Of a DNA stretch of 64,000 bases, positions 1-8,917 are shown piece after piece. Location of the stretch: NCBI RefSeq assembly GCF_000784735.1, contig NZ_JSYG01000015.1:1-64000 (forward strand), read 5' to 3'. The position numbers were made by a program, and so were the translations under genes. The notes under the pieces are model-generated. The model had not been told where the DNA came from, searched no databases, and saw nothing but the letters and a program-made list of their open reading frames with translations. Position 1 is the stretch's first letter. Every line of letters begins with the position of its first letter. The DNA is from Dickeya undicola. Its GTDB lineage: Bacteria; Pseudomonadota; Gammaproteobacteria; Enterobacterales; Enterobacteriaceae.

Positions 1-512
1 GAATTACGTACACCCTCCCGAGTAACGCAGCCAACACACCTGCAACTTGACGTATGACGGGTATAAATTAAATATTCGTTACCAGATGCGTATTTACCGC
101 TTTTGTCGTGGTTTTCACAGACGTCTTCACGGTGTTATTGATGCGATTCAGGACTGCCATGCACCATCTTAGCCGAATAATCCTTTACCGACCTTTGTGG
201 ATGTCGCGGTGTTGCCACTGTGCTCGCAGGCCAGACCCGATACCAGTAATACGCTGCTACCGGGTTATTGGCGACACGGGCGCTATACAAGACCGCAGGG
301 CGTTTGCGCGCCGATAGGCTGCTTTACCAGCGTCAGGCATTGCGTGGTGGCGCAGGGGCGTTATCAGAGAGAGCTGGCTGCTGACCGACAGATTCCTGAT
401 TACAGGAGAGGGTGGTGCGCTCGCGGCGGATTGTGTTTCGGTAGATGATTTCTTTGCGGTTGATGTCAGCCATGTGCGAACTATTTCTTGTCCAGCATGA
501 TGCGACAAATCC
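1..512. other. Left-edge region without a recognisable gene
   Basis: This stretch lies downstream of adhE. Short open frames exist on both strands, but none resembles a family I know, none has a clear ribosome binding site, and they overlap one another. In E. coli the next gene on this side is tdk, which is not visible here and may lie to the left. I see only the adhE terminator at the right end. Confidence 0.5.
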
Positions 513-546
513 AAAAAAAAGCCCTGTGCGTGAGCGCAGGGCTTTT
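513..546 (-). terminator. Rho-independent terminator of adhE
   Basis: A GC-rich hairpin (GCCCTGTGC / GCGCAGGGC, one wobble pair, loop GTGA) is flanked by an A-run on the left and TTTT on the right, so it can work in both directions. It lies about 25 bp past the adhE stop codon. Confidence 0.85.
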
Positions 547-569
547 GAGTGTGTTGCCGTCATACGATA

Positions 570-3275
570 TTAGTTAACGGTTTTTTTCTCTTTCTTCTCG
601 GCTTTTTCTGCCTTAGCGGGTGCGCTGGCAGCCGCTGGGGTAGCTTTGTTCTCGGTGGCGGCTGCATGTTCGACAAACGAGCGGCCGTAGAACGTATCCA
701 GCAGGATTTGTTTCAACTCGGAAATCAGCGGATAACGTGGGTTAGCGCCGGTGCACTGATCGTCAAACGCATCTTCAGAGAGTTTATCCACCTTGGCCAG
801 GAAATCGGCTTCCTGTACGCCAGCTTCACGAATAGAAGTAGGAATCCCCAGTTCTTTCTTCATGCTTTCCAGCCAGGCCAGCAGCTTTTCAATCTTCTGC
901 GCTGTACGGTCGCCAGGCGCACTCAGTCCCAAATGGTCAGCTACTTCCGCATAACGACGGCGAGCCTGAGGACGGTCATACTGGCTGAACGCGGTCTGTT
1001 TGGTCGGGTTATCGTTGGCGTTATAGCGGATTACGTTACTAATCAGCAGGGCATTAGCCAGCCCGTGCGGGATATGGAACTCGGAACCCAGCTTGTGCGC
1101 CATCGAGTGACAGACACCCAGGAAGGCGTTAGCGAAGGCGATACCGGCGATTGTCGCCGCGTTATGGACGCGCTCGCGGGCAACCGGATTTTTGGCACCT
1201 TCACGGTAACTGGTCGGCAGGTTTTCTTTCAACAGCTTCAGTGCCTGCAGCGCTTGCCCGTCGGAGTATTCGTTCGCCAGTACGGATACATAGGCTTCAA
1301 GTGAGTGGGTCACTGCATCCAGGCCGCCGAACGCACACAGCGATTTTGGCATGTTCATCACCAGATTGGCATCCACAATCGCCATATCCGGGGTCAACGC
1401 GTAGTCCGCCAGCGGATATTTCTGGCCGGTGGCGTCATCGGTCACTACGGCAAACGGTGTGACTTCAGAACCGGTGCCGGAGGTGGTGGTGACGGCAATA
1501 AGCTTGGCTTTCACACCCATTTTCGGGAACTTGTAGATACGTTTGCGGATATCCATGAAACGCAGCGCCAGTTCTTCAAAATGGGTATCCGGATGTTCGT
1601 ACATTACCCACATGATCTTGGCAGCATCCATCGGTGAACCGCCACCCAGCGCGATAATGACGTCGGGTTTGAAGGCATTCATCTGTTCAGCACCTTTGCG
1701 AACGATGCTGAGTGTCGGGTCGGCTTCCACTTCAAAGAAGACATCGGTATCCAGACCCTGCTGTTTCAGCACGGACGTAATTTGGTCGACGTAGCCGTTA
1801 TTAAACAAGAAGCGGTCAGTAACGATGAACGCGCGTTTAGCGCCGTCGCTCGCAACTTCTTCCAGCGCGATCGGCAGAGAGCCGCGGCGGAAGTAGATAG
1901 ATTTGGGAAGTTTGTGCCACAGCATATTCTCTGCTCGCTTAGCCACGGTTTTACGGTTAATCAGGTGTTTCGGCCCGACGTTTTCGGAGATAGAGTTACC
2001 CCCCCATGAACCGCAACCCAGCGTCAGCGACGGCGCCAGTTTAAAGTTGTACAGATCGCCAATCCCACCCTGAGACGCGGGGGTGTTGATCAGGATACGC
2101 GCGGTTTTCATCTTATCGCCGAAATAGTTGACGCGACGAGCCTGATTGTCCTGATCGGTGTACAGGCAGGAGGTATGGCCGATGCCGCCCATGGCGACCA
2201 GTTTTTCGGCTTTGTCTACCGCGTCTTCAAAATCTTTCGCACGGTACATGGCCAGCGTCGGGGACAGTTTCTCGTGAGCGAACGGTTCGGACTCGTCTGC
2301 ATTCGTCACTTCGCCGATCAATACCTTGGTGCTGGCAGGCACGGTAATACCGGCCATTTCCGCAATCTTGATGGCTGGCTGGCCGACGATAGCGGCGTTA
2401 AGTGCACCGTTTTTCAGCAGAATACCTTGTACTGCGCTGAGTTCCTTACCCTGAAGCAGGTAACCGCCGTGGGTTGAGAAGCGTTCACGTACAGCATCAT
2501 AAATTTCATCGACCACGATTACCGACTGCTCGGATGCGCAGATCACGCCGTTGTCGAAGGTTTTGGACATCAAAATCGAGGCTACAGCACGTTTGATATC
2601 GGCCGTTTCATCGACCACTACCGGGGTATTACCTGCGCCCACGCCGATTGCTGGCTTGCCTGAGCTGTAGGCTGCTTTCACCATACCTGGGCCACCTGTT
2701 GCCAGGATCAGATTGATATCTGGGTGATGCATCAGTTGATTAGACAGTTCTACTGAGGGTTCATCAATCCAGCCGATGATATCTTTGGGCGCACCGGCTG
2801 CGATCGCCGCCTGCAATACGATATCTGCCGCTTTGTTGGTGGCATTTTTGGCGCGCGGATGGGGAGAGAAGATAATGCCGTTACGGGTTTTCAAGCTGAT
2901 TAATGCTTTGAAGATTGCCGTGGAGGTCGGGTTGGTGGTTGGCACGATACCGCAGATTAGGCCAATCGGTTCGGCAATGGTGATCGTACCGAAAGTATCA
3001 TCGACGGACAGTACGCCACAGGTTTGTTCATCCTTGTAGGCGTTATAAATGTACTCGGATGCGAAGTGGTTTTTGATCACTTTATCTTCAATAATACCCA
3101 TGCCGGATTCGGCAACCGCCATTTTTGCCAACGGGATACGGGCATCGGCAGCAGCCAGTGCGGCAGCGCGAAAGACCTGATCGACCTGCTCCTGAGTGAA
3201 GTTTGCGAACTCTTGTTGCGCTTTTTTGACGCGTTCGACCAAAGCGTTAAGTTCAGCAACGTTTGTTACGGCCAT
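570..3275 (-). CDS. adhE: Bifunctional acetaldehyde-CoA/alcohol dehydrogenase AdhE
   Basis: AdhE reduces acetyl-CoA to acetaldehyde and then to ethanol with NADH during fermentation, and assembles into cytoplasmic spirosomes. The 901-residue product has an N-terminal aldehyde dehydrogenase half with the catalytic cysteine in GVICASEQ (C246) and a C-terminal iron-dependent alcohol dehydrogenase half (GGGSPMDAAK, GLDAVTHSLEAYVS, CHSMAHKLGSEFHIPHG). The ATG at 3275 follows AGGAGA at good spacing. The protein is about ten residues longer than E. coli AdhE because of a Lys/Ala/Glu-rich low-complexity tail after about residue 870. It is transcribed alone and divergently from ychE. A Fur-like box lies about 315 bp upstream. 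Confidence 0.98.
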   Translation of the reverse strand: MAVTNVAELNALVERVKKAQQEFANFTQEQVDQVFRAAALAAADARIPLAKMAVAESGMGIIEDKVIKNHFASEYIYNAYKDEQTCGVLSVDDTFGTITIAEPIGLICGIVPTTNPTSTAIFKALISLKTRNGIIFSPHPRAKNATNKAADIVLQAAIAAGAPKDIIGWIDEPSVELSNQLMHHPDINLILATGGPGMVKAAYSSGKPAIGVGAGNTPVVVDETADIKRAVASILMSKTFDNGVICASEQSVIVVDEIYDAVRERFSTHGGYLLQGKELSAVQGILLKNGALNAAIVGQPAIKIAEMAGITVPASTKVLIGEVTNADESEPFAHEKLSPTLAMYRAKDFEDAVDKAEKLVAMGGIGHTSCLYTDQDNQARRVNYFGDKMKTARILINTPASQGGIGDLYNFKLAPSLTLGCGSWGGNSISENVGPKHLINRKTVAKRAENMLWHKLPKSIYFRRGSLPIALEEVASDGAKRAFIVTDRFLFNNGYVDQITSVLKQQGLDTDVFFEVEADPTLSIVRKGAEQMNAFKPDVIIALGGGSPMDAAKIMWVMYEHPDTHFEELALRFMDIRKRIYKFPKMGVKAKLIAVTTTSGTGSEVTPFAVVTDDATGQKYPLADYALTPDMAIVDANLVMNMPKSLCAFGGLDAVTHSLEAYVSVLANEYSDGQALQALKLLKENLPTSYREGAKNPVARERVHNAATIAGIAFANAFLGVCHSMAHKLGSEFHIPHGLANALLISNVIRYNANDNPTKQTAFSQYDRPQARRRYAEVADHLGLSAPGDRTAQKIEKLLAWLESMKKELGIPTSIREAGVQEADFLAKVDKLSEDAFDDQCTGANPRYPLISELKQILLDTFYGRSFVEHAAATENKATPAAASAPAKAEKAEKKEKKTVN

Positions 3276-3806
3276 AATGCTCTCCTGTAATGTTAAGCTC
3301 TTTCAGTCAATGGTCAGCCCGGTAACTGAGCAGTATAGATAATGCTCATGACACCTTATGGTAGTGACAGCAAACTCCATTGACTCAATGTGCTCCAGGT
3401 AAAGGCCAGCGCCTGTTAATACTGGAAACTTTAATTTCTTAATATCTCGTTAAAGTATTTTTAATAACGAAATATTGCCACCCGATCTGTTTTCCTGATA
3501 TGTCGGCAGAATACACGCTTGTTAGCCCGTGTTTTGTGATCTACTTCTATAAAATCCAATGCTGACTCCTTTCAGCACGTGCTTAACGTGATAATGATTA
3601 TCATTTTATGGCTGTTTGTGAAAAATAAATCCCCATTCAACATGTGGTTTATAAAAGATTTGTCGATAAATAGCGTGAATGCAGAGGATAATTATCCCTT
3701 TGGGAGATGGATAGCCATCATGCATTACATTACTGTAAGCGGGAGTTTGTCAGTGTCGTAAAGCGCAGGGGCTTCCCTGGTTGACAATAATGATCAGAGG
3801 TGGAAT
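3276..3806. other. adhE-ychE divergent intergenic region
   Basis: This 531-bp AT-rich control region lies between the divergent adhE and ychE. It contains a strong Fur-like box (3590-3608) and a short palindrome GGATAATTATCC near 3686-3697. A 60-codon open frame begins at 3579, but it is hydrophobic at its start, lacks a convincing ribosome binding site and overlaps the Fur box, so I do not call it a gene. Confidence 0.6.
3590..3608. promoter_or_regulatory. Candidate Fur box between adhE and ychE
   Basis: GATAATGATTATCATTTTA matches 16 of 19 positions of the classical Fur consensus (GATAATGAT-A-ATCATTATC). It is the best Fur-like match I noticed in the window. Its target is unclear: ychE starts about 200 bp to the right and adhE about 315 bp to the left. 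AdhE needs Fe2+ in its alcohol dehydrogenase half, so iron control would make sense. That link is inference. Confidence 0.6.
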
Positions 3807-4451
3807 GTGATTCAGCCTGTTCTGGACTTCTCCGGTTACATCAAATTCTTTATCGGGTTGTTTGCGTTGATTAACCCGGTGGGCATTCTGCCCATTTTTA
3901 TTAGCATGACCAGCTATCAGGGAGCGGAAGGGCGGTCGAAGACCAATCTGACAGCCAACGTTTCCGTGGTCATCATTCTTTGGGTGGCGCTGTTTTTTGG
4001 CGACGTTATTTTGCGGCTGTTTGGCATTTCCATTGATTCATTTCGAATTGCGGGTGGCATTTTGATTGTCACCATCGCCATGTCGATGATCAGCGGCAAG
4101 CTGGGTGAGGATAAACAGAATAAGCAGGAGAAAACGGAAACCGCCAACCGGGAAAGTATTGGCGTGGTGCCGCTGGCATTACCGCTGATGGCAGGGCCAG
4201 GGGCAATCAGTTCTACCATTGTCTGGAGTTCCCGTTATCACGGTTGGCAGAATCTACTGGGGCTGTCGGTGGCGATTGCGATTTTCGCATTTTGTTGTTG
4301 GTTGTTGTTCAGAGCGGCACCAGCGCTGGTACGGCTGCTGGGGCAGACCGGCATTAACGTGGTGACACGTATCATGGGGTTGTTGCTGATGTCGCTCGGT
4401 ATTGAATTTATCGTCACGGGAATTCGGACCTTGTTTCCCGGCTTGCTATAG
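3807..4451 (+). CDS. ychE: MarC-family inner membrane protein YchE
   Basis: This 214-residue polytopic inner membrane protein of the MarC/UPF0056 family is close to E. coli YchE along its whole length (for example NPVGILPIFISMTSY and SIDSFRIAGGILIVTIAMSMISG as separate conserved stretches). About six hydrophobic segments are visible. The family has no firmly assigned substrate; it was once linked to multiple antibiotic resistance without support. The start is GTG at 3807, preceded by AGAGG at 3796-3800, and it gives the same N-terminus as E. coli. The position between adhE and oppA is conserved in enterobacteria. Confidence 0.93.
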   Translation: MIQPVLDFSGYIKFFIGLFALINPVGILPIFISMTSYQGAEGRSKTNLTANVSVVIILWVALFFGDVILRLFGISIDSFRIAGGILIVTIAMSMISGKLGEDKQNKQEKTETANRESIGVVPLALPLMAGPGAISSTIVWSSRYHGWQNLLGLSVAIAIFAFCCWLLFRAAPALVRLLGQTGINVVTRIMGLLLMSLGIEFIVTGIRTLFPGLL

Positions 4452-5322
4452 CAGCAAGCGCTGCTACCTTCTTTTTATTGATACTTTTTTCTTATGTCTA
4501 TTCCCCCGGCAATAATCGAGCCGGGGATGTTATGTCGGCCGTTATTATTTAGCACTTCAGATGGCATCGCTTATTTGATTCTTTATCACATGCCTTAGAT
4601 AAGCTAATGCATGTGGCAGGAAAGATAACTGGCATTATGGTGAGTCACATAGATGTTTTCGCTGTTAATTTATTCACATGTATAGGGGGTGGCGTCAGGC
4701 GTGGTGTTATTGTGTTCGGAAGTGTTTTATCGTGTGTTTTTTATCCTGATCTACTGTTAATCCTTTCATACATACAAGTTATTGGACAATCTGCTACTGA
4801 GTGAATCTTTACCGCCGTGACACTCCTCATGGATGTTTTTATATCCATTTCTACGTTCACGCCATTTTGTGACTTTCCGAGATGGAAAAGAAATTTAAGT
4901 AACAGCCTGCAAAATCTATTGGCGAAGACGGATTCTTCTGATACGTTCGGCATCACGCTATTCCCCTTGGCTGTTATGGATAAGTTAATTTTATTAGAGC
5001 TTTATCCGTGGCCGCTTTTTTATCGGGGGGCGTACCATCAGGGAAGAGTGGAAATGGCGGTGGCTGCCGGGCCTGGGAAAGGTTGCGGCGGTTTTTGGGT
5101 TGCCGAAAATGTGCTGTTTTTATCTCTGTTGATTTTTCCAACACGTTGGCGCGGCGCTATGACGTATCTGGCCGTGTTGCGTGGATAAAACAATTTAGAT
5201 GTGATTGAGCGGCAAGTTGCCAGATTCGTTCCTCTGGTGGCGATGATGTCTGTCCGCTTAATACGTAAAAAAAGTTATGTGCCTGATTGGGCGATAACAG
5301 TAGAACAGGAGCAAGGTAAATA
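4452..5322. other. Long intergenic region upstream of oppA
   Basis: These 871 bp carry no gene I can support. Weak hairpins follow the ychE stop (GCAGC/GCTGC at 4451-4464 and CCCCGGC/GCCGGGG at 4504-4526). An inverted repeat CACATGC...GCATGTG spans 4587-4615. Overlapping frames of 65-123 codons (for example 4817-5188) look like chance. The oppA promoter and a long leader must lie at the right end. In E. coli this leader is controlled by Lrp and by the sRNA GcvB. Confidence 0.5.
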
Positions 5323-6966
5323 ATGGTAAACAACACTATTAAAAAAAGATTGGCGGTCAGCATTTTCGCTGCTATTACTGCCTCTACTGGCGTTTCCGCC
5401 TGGGCCGCCACCGTGCCGGCCGGCGTTCAACTGGCTGAGAAACAGGAACTGGTGCGTAATAATGGTTCCGAGGTTGCTTCGCTGGACCCGCATAAGATTG
5501 AAGGCGTGCCGGAAGCCAATATCGCACGTGATCTGCTGGAAGGGTTGCTAGTGACTTCTCCAGATGGCCACCCGGCTCCGGGTGTGGCAGAAAGCTGGGA
5601 CAACAAAGATTTCAAAGTATGGACCTTCCACCTGCGTAAAGATGCCAAATGGTCCAACGGTGATCCGGTTACCGCTCAGGATTTCGTTTACAGCTGGCAG
5701 CGTATTTCTAATCCGAAAACCGCCTCTCCTTATGCCAGTTACCTGCAATTTGGCCATATCGTTAATATTGACGACGTTGTGGCAGGCAAAAAATCCCCTG
5801 ATGCGCTGGGCGTAAAAGCCATTGACGATCACACGCTGGAAGTGACCCTCAGCGAGCCGGTCCCGTACTTCTATAAGTTGCTGGTTCACCCGTCTACTTT
5901 CCCGGTAAATCAGAAAGTCGTTGAAAAATATGGTGACAAGTGGACCCAACCGGCTAACTGGGTCGGCAACGGTGCTTACAAGCTGAAAGAATGGATCGTG
6001 AACGAGAAAATCGTTCTGGAGCGTAATCCGAACTACTGGGATAACGCCCACACCATCATTAACAAAGTGACTTATCTGCCGATTTCCTCTGAAGTAACGG
6101 ACGTGAACCGTTATCGCAGCGGCGAGATCGACATGACGTATAACAACCTGCCGATCGAACTGTTCCAGAAGCTGAAGAAAGAGATCCCCAACGAAGTGAA
6201 GGCGGATCCGTATCTGTGCACCTACTACTATGAGATCAACAACCAAAAAGCGCCGTTTACCGATGCCCGTGTGCGTCAGGCGTTGGTGCTGGGTCTGGAT
6301 CAAGACATTCTGACCAACAAAGTCAAAGCTCAGGGTGATACGCCAGCGTTTGGCTTCACGCCGCCGTACATCGACGGCCTGGATGGTAAACTGACTCCAC
6401 CGGAGTGGGTGAGCTGGTCACGTGAAAAACGTAATGCCGAAGCGAAGAAACTGTTGGCTGAAGCAGGCTTCACTGCAGAAAAACCGCTGACCTTTAACCT
6501 GCTGTATAACACTTCCGATCTGCACAAGAAACTGGCTATTGCCTCATCGTCGATCTGGAAAAACAATATCGGTGTAGATGCGAAGCTGGAAAACCAGGAG
6601 TGGAAAACCTTCCTGGATAGCCGTCATCAGGGCACATTCGATGTTGCTCGTGCCGGTTGGTGTGCGGATTACAACGAACCGACCACGTTCCTCAACATCA
6701 TGATCGCCAACAGCAGCAGCAACACTTCGCACTATAAGAGCGCGGATTTTGACAAGCTGATGGCGCAAGCGCTGGCGGCTAAAACCGAGGATGAACGCGC
6801 TAGTGTTTACCGAGCAGCGGAAGCGTTGCTGGAAAAAGACGCGGTTATCGTTCCGGTTTACTACTACGCGAATACCCGTTTGGTTAAACCGTATGTGGGT
6901 GGCCTGACTGGCAAAGATCCGTTGGATAACCTCAACGTTAAAAACCTTTATATTATCAAGCATTAA
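5323..6966 (+). CDS. oppA: Periplasmic oligopeptide-binding protein OppA
   Basis: OppA is the periplasmic receptor of the oligopeptide ABC importer and binds peptides of two to five residues with little sequence preference. The 547-residue product has a Sec signal peptide (basic NNTIKKR, hydrophobic core, cleavage likely after AWA near residue 28) and no lipobox. It is a family 5 solute-binding protein (GSEVASLDPHKIEG, LLVTSPDGHPAPGVAESW, GNGAYKLKEW). ATG 5323 follows GGAGCAAGG. AACAACAC at 5329-5336, just inside the gene, can pair with the G/U-rich seed of GcvB; that is an inference from known oppA control. A hairpin separates it from oppB. Confidence 0.97.
   Translation: MVNNTIKKRLAVSIFAAITASTGVSAWAATVPAGVQLAEKQELVRNNGSEVASLDPHKIEGVPEANIARDLLEGLLVTSPDGHPAPGVAESWDNKDFKVWTFHLRKDAKWSNGDPVTAQDFVYSWQRISNPKTASPYASYLQFGHIVNIDDVVAGKKSPDALGVKAIDDHTLEVTLSEPVPYFYKLLVHPSTFPVNQKVVEKYGDKWTQPANWVGNGAYKLKEWIVNEKIVLERNPNYWDNAHTIINKVTYLPISSEVTDVNRYRSGEIDMTYNNLPIELFQKLKKEIPNEVKADPYLCTYYYEINNQKAPFTDARVRQALVLGLDQDILTNKVKAQGDTPAFGFTPPYIDGLDGKLTPPEWVSWSREKRNAEAKKLLAEAGFTAEKPLTFNLLYNTSDLHKKLAIASSSIWKNNIGVDAKLENQEWKTFLDSRHQGTFDVARAGWCADYNEPTTFLNIMIANSSSNTSHYKSADFDKLMAQALAAKTEDERASVYRAAEALLEKDAVIVPVYYYANTRLVKPYVGGLTGKDPLDNLNVKNLYIIKH
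5329..5336 (+). promoter_or_regulatory. Possible GcvB sRNA pairing site in oppA mRNA
   Basis: AACAACAC just after the oppA start codon is complementary to the repeated GUGUUGUU seed of E. coli GcvB as I recall it. oppA is an established GcvB target in related bacteria, although the E. coli site lies nearer the ribosome binding site. Eight bases can arise by chance. Confidence 0.35.
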
Positions 6967-6973
6967 TGATGAC

Positions 6974-7003
6974 AGGGCTGTGTGTCGACTGGCACACGGC
7001 CCT
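6974..7003 (+). other. Intergenic hairpin between oppA and oppB
   Basis: AGGGCTGTGTG pairs with CACACGGCCCT (11 pairs, one wobble) around an 8-base loop. There is no U-run, so it is not a classical terminator. It would protect the upstream oppA message from 3' decay or partly reduce expression of oppBCDF, giving the binding-protein excess normal for such importers. Confidence 0.7.
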
Positions 7004-7059
7004 TATTCGGTTTGATAAAGAGAAGCGAAAATTTCAGACCGGTTTTATAGGTAAGGTCA

Positions 7060-7980
7060 ATGTTAAAATTTATTTTCCGTCGTTGCCTGGAAGCAATCCC
7101 GACGCTGTTCATCCTGATTACCATCTCGTTTTTCATGATGCGACTGGCACCGGGAAGTCCGTTTACTGGAGAACGCAATCTTCCCCCTGAAGTGATGGCT
7201 AACATCGAAGCCAAATACCATCTGAACGATCCCATCATCAAACAGTATGGTAATTATCTGGTGCAGTTGCTGAAGGGCGACTTCGGGCCGTCTTTCAAAT
7301 ACAAGGATTATTCGGTAAACGATCTGGTTGTTCGGGCTTTCCCGGTATCAGCCAAGTTGGGTGCCGCCGCGTTTCTGCTGGCTGTGGTGCTGGGGGTGAC
7401 CTCTGGCGTCATTGCTGCATTGAATCAAAACAGTAAATGGGATTATACGGTGATGGGGTTCGCCATGACCGGGGTGGTCATCCCGAGCTTTGTGGTTGCG
7501 CCGCTGCTGGTGCTGATCTTCGCGATAACCCTGCGCTGGTTGCCTGGGGGCGGCTGGAACGGTGGCGCGCCGAAATACATTATTCTACCGATGGTTGCGC
7601 TGTCTCTGTCCTATATCGCCAGCATCGCCCGTATTACCCGCGGTTCGATGATTGAAGTCCTGCATTCGAACTTTATCCGCACTGCGCGCGCCAAAGGGTT
7701 GCCGCTGCGTCGGATTATTTTGCGTCATGCCTTAAAGCCAGCGTTGTTACCCGTCCTTTCCTATATGGGCCCGGCGTTCGTGGGGATTATCACGGGCTCT
7801 ATGGTGATTGAAACCATTTTCGGTTTACCTGGTATTGGTCAGTTGTTTGTTAATGGTGCGCTGAACCGTGACTATTCACTGGTGCTCAGTTTGACTATTT
7901 TGGTGGGCGCGCTGACCATTCTGTTTAATGCGGTCATCGATGTGCTGTACGCTGTTATCGATCCGAAGATCCGTTATTAA
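7060..7980 (+). CDS. oppB: Oligopeptide ABC transporter permease OppB
   Basis: OppB is one of two inner membrane permease subunits of the OppABCDF importer. The 306-residue protein begins MLKFIFRRCLEAIPTLFI, a typical first membrane helix of BPD_transp_1 permeases, followed by the conserved N-terminal region and five further helices. The EAA cytoplasmic loop (RTARAKGLPLRRIILRHALKPA) docks with OppD/OppF. ATG 7060 follows AGGT. The next gene, oppC, starts 12 bp after the stop. Confidence 0.97.
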   Translation: MLKFIFRRCLEAIPTLFILITISFFMMRLAPGSPFTGERNLPPEVMANIEAKYHLNDPIIKQYGNYLVQLLKGDFGPSFKYKDYSVNDLVVRAFPVSAKLGAAAFLLAVVLGVTSGVIAALNQNSKWDYTVMGFAMTGVVIPSFVVAPLLVLIFAITLRWLPGGGWNGGAPKYIILPMVALSLSYIASIARITRGSMIEVLHSNFIRTARAKGLPLRRIILRHALKPALLPVLSYMGPAFVGIITGSMVIETIFGLPGIGQLFVNGALNRDYSLVLSLTILVGALTILFNAVIDVLYAVIDPKIRY

Positions 7981-7992
7981 GGTAAATCACTG

Positions 7993-8901
7993 ATGTTTTG
8001 GAATAAACGTAACCGCGAAGCGCTGGATAATTTCAGCGAAAAACTGGAAGTGGAAGGACGTAGCCTGTGGCAGGATGCGCGCCGTCGCTTCATGCACAAC
8101 CGGGCGGCGCTGGCTAGCTTGTTCGTCTTGATGCTCATCACGCTGTTTGTTGTCGTTGGCCCGATGCTGGCACCGTTCAACTATGCTGATACCGACTGGA
8201 ATATGATGTCCAGCGCACCTGACATGGTGTCTAAACACTATTTCGGCACCGATTCGTCTGGCCGCGACCTATTGGTGCGTGTGGCGATCGGTGGACGTAT
8301 TTCTCTGATGGTCGGTGTTGCCGCTGCTCTGGTGGCCGTGATTGTCGGTACGCTGTATGGCGCGGCATCCGGTTATATGGGTGGGAAAGTGGACTCGGTC
8401 ATGATGCGTCTGTTGGAGATCCTTAACTCCTTCCCGTTTATGTTTTTCGTTATCCTGCTGGTGACGCTGTTCGGGCAAAATATCCTGCTGATTTTTGTGG
8501 CTATCGGCATGGTGTCCTGGCTGGACATGGCCCGTATCGTGCGCGGCCAGACCCTGAGCCTGAAACGTAAAGAGTTCATTGAGGCCGCGTTGGTGTGCGG
8601 TGTATCCACCCGCAGTATTGTGCTGCGCCATGTCGTGCCGAATGTGCTGGGCGTGGTTGTGGTATACGCATCGCTGCTGGTGCCGAGCATGATCCTGTTC
8701 GAATCTTTTCTGAGTTTCCTTGGTCTGGGCACCCAGGAACCGCTGAGCAGTTGGGGCGCGCTGCTGAATGATGGTGCCAATTCAATGGAAGTGGCACCGT
8801 GGCTGCTGCTGTATCCCGCCGGTTTCCTGGTGGTGACGCTGTTCTGTTTCAACTTTATCGGCGATGGCCTGCGTGATGCCCTCGACCCGAAAGACCGCTA
8901 A
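7993..8901 (+). CDS. oppC: Oligopeptide ABC transporter permease OppC
   Basis: OppC is the second permease subunit of the oligopeptide importer (302 residues). An N-terminal cytoplasmic tail is followed by a first membrane helix ([19 protein letters not shown]), the motif [14 protein letters not shown] typical of DppC/OppC proteins, and an EAA loop ([21 protein letters not shown]). ATG 7993 lies 12 bp after oppB and 16 bp before oppD, within one operon. Confidence 0.97.
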   Translation: MFWNKRNREALDNFSEKLEVEGRSLWQDARRRFMHNRAALASLFVLMLITLFVVVGPMLAPFNYADTDWNMMSSAPDMVSKHYFGTDSSGRDLLVRVAIGGRISLMVGVAAALVAVIVGTLYGAASGYMGGKVDSVMMRLLEILNSFPFMFFVILLVTLFGQNILLIFVAIGMVSWLDMARIVRGQTLSLKRKEFIEAALVCGVSTRSIVLRHVVPNVLGVVVVYASLLVPSMILFESFLSFLGLGTQEPLSSWGALLNDGANSMEVAPWLLLYPAGFLVVTLFCFNFIGDGLRDALDPKDR

Positions 8902-8917
8902 GGAGACGCTTCATACC

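Noticed and set aside
1-512. Possible remnant of an insertion sequence or tdk at the left edge
   Set aside because: E. coli carries tdk and an IS remnant near adhE, but I could not align any frame here to either, so I do not claim one.
549-1304. 251-codon frame on the plus strand opposite adhE
   Set aside because: It lies wholly antisense to the well-supported adhE gene, starts at the adhE terminator, and its composition is that of a shadow frame.
3579-3761. 60-codon frame beside the Fur box
   Set aside because: No ribosome binding site, AT-driven composition, and overlap with regulatory sequence. No family recognised.
4817-5188. 123-codon frame upstream of oppA
   Set aside because: No similarity that I recognise, no ribosome site, and other overlapping frames of similar length occur, as expected by chance in this gap.
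5548-6303. 251-codon frame antisense to oppA
   Set aside because: Antisense shadow of a highly conserved gene with codon-periodicity effects.
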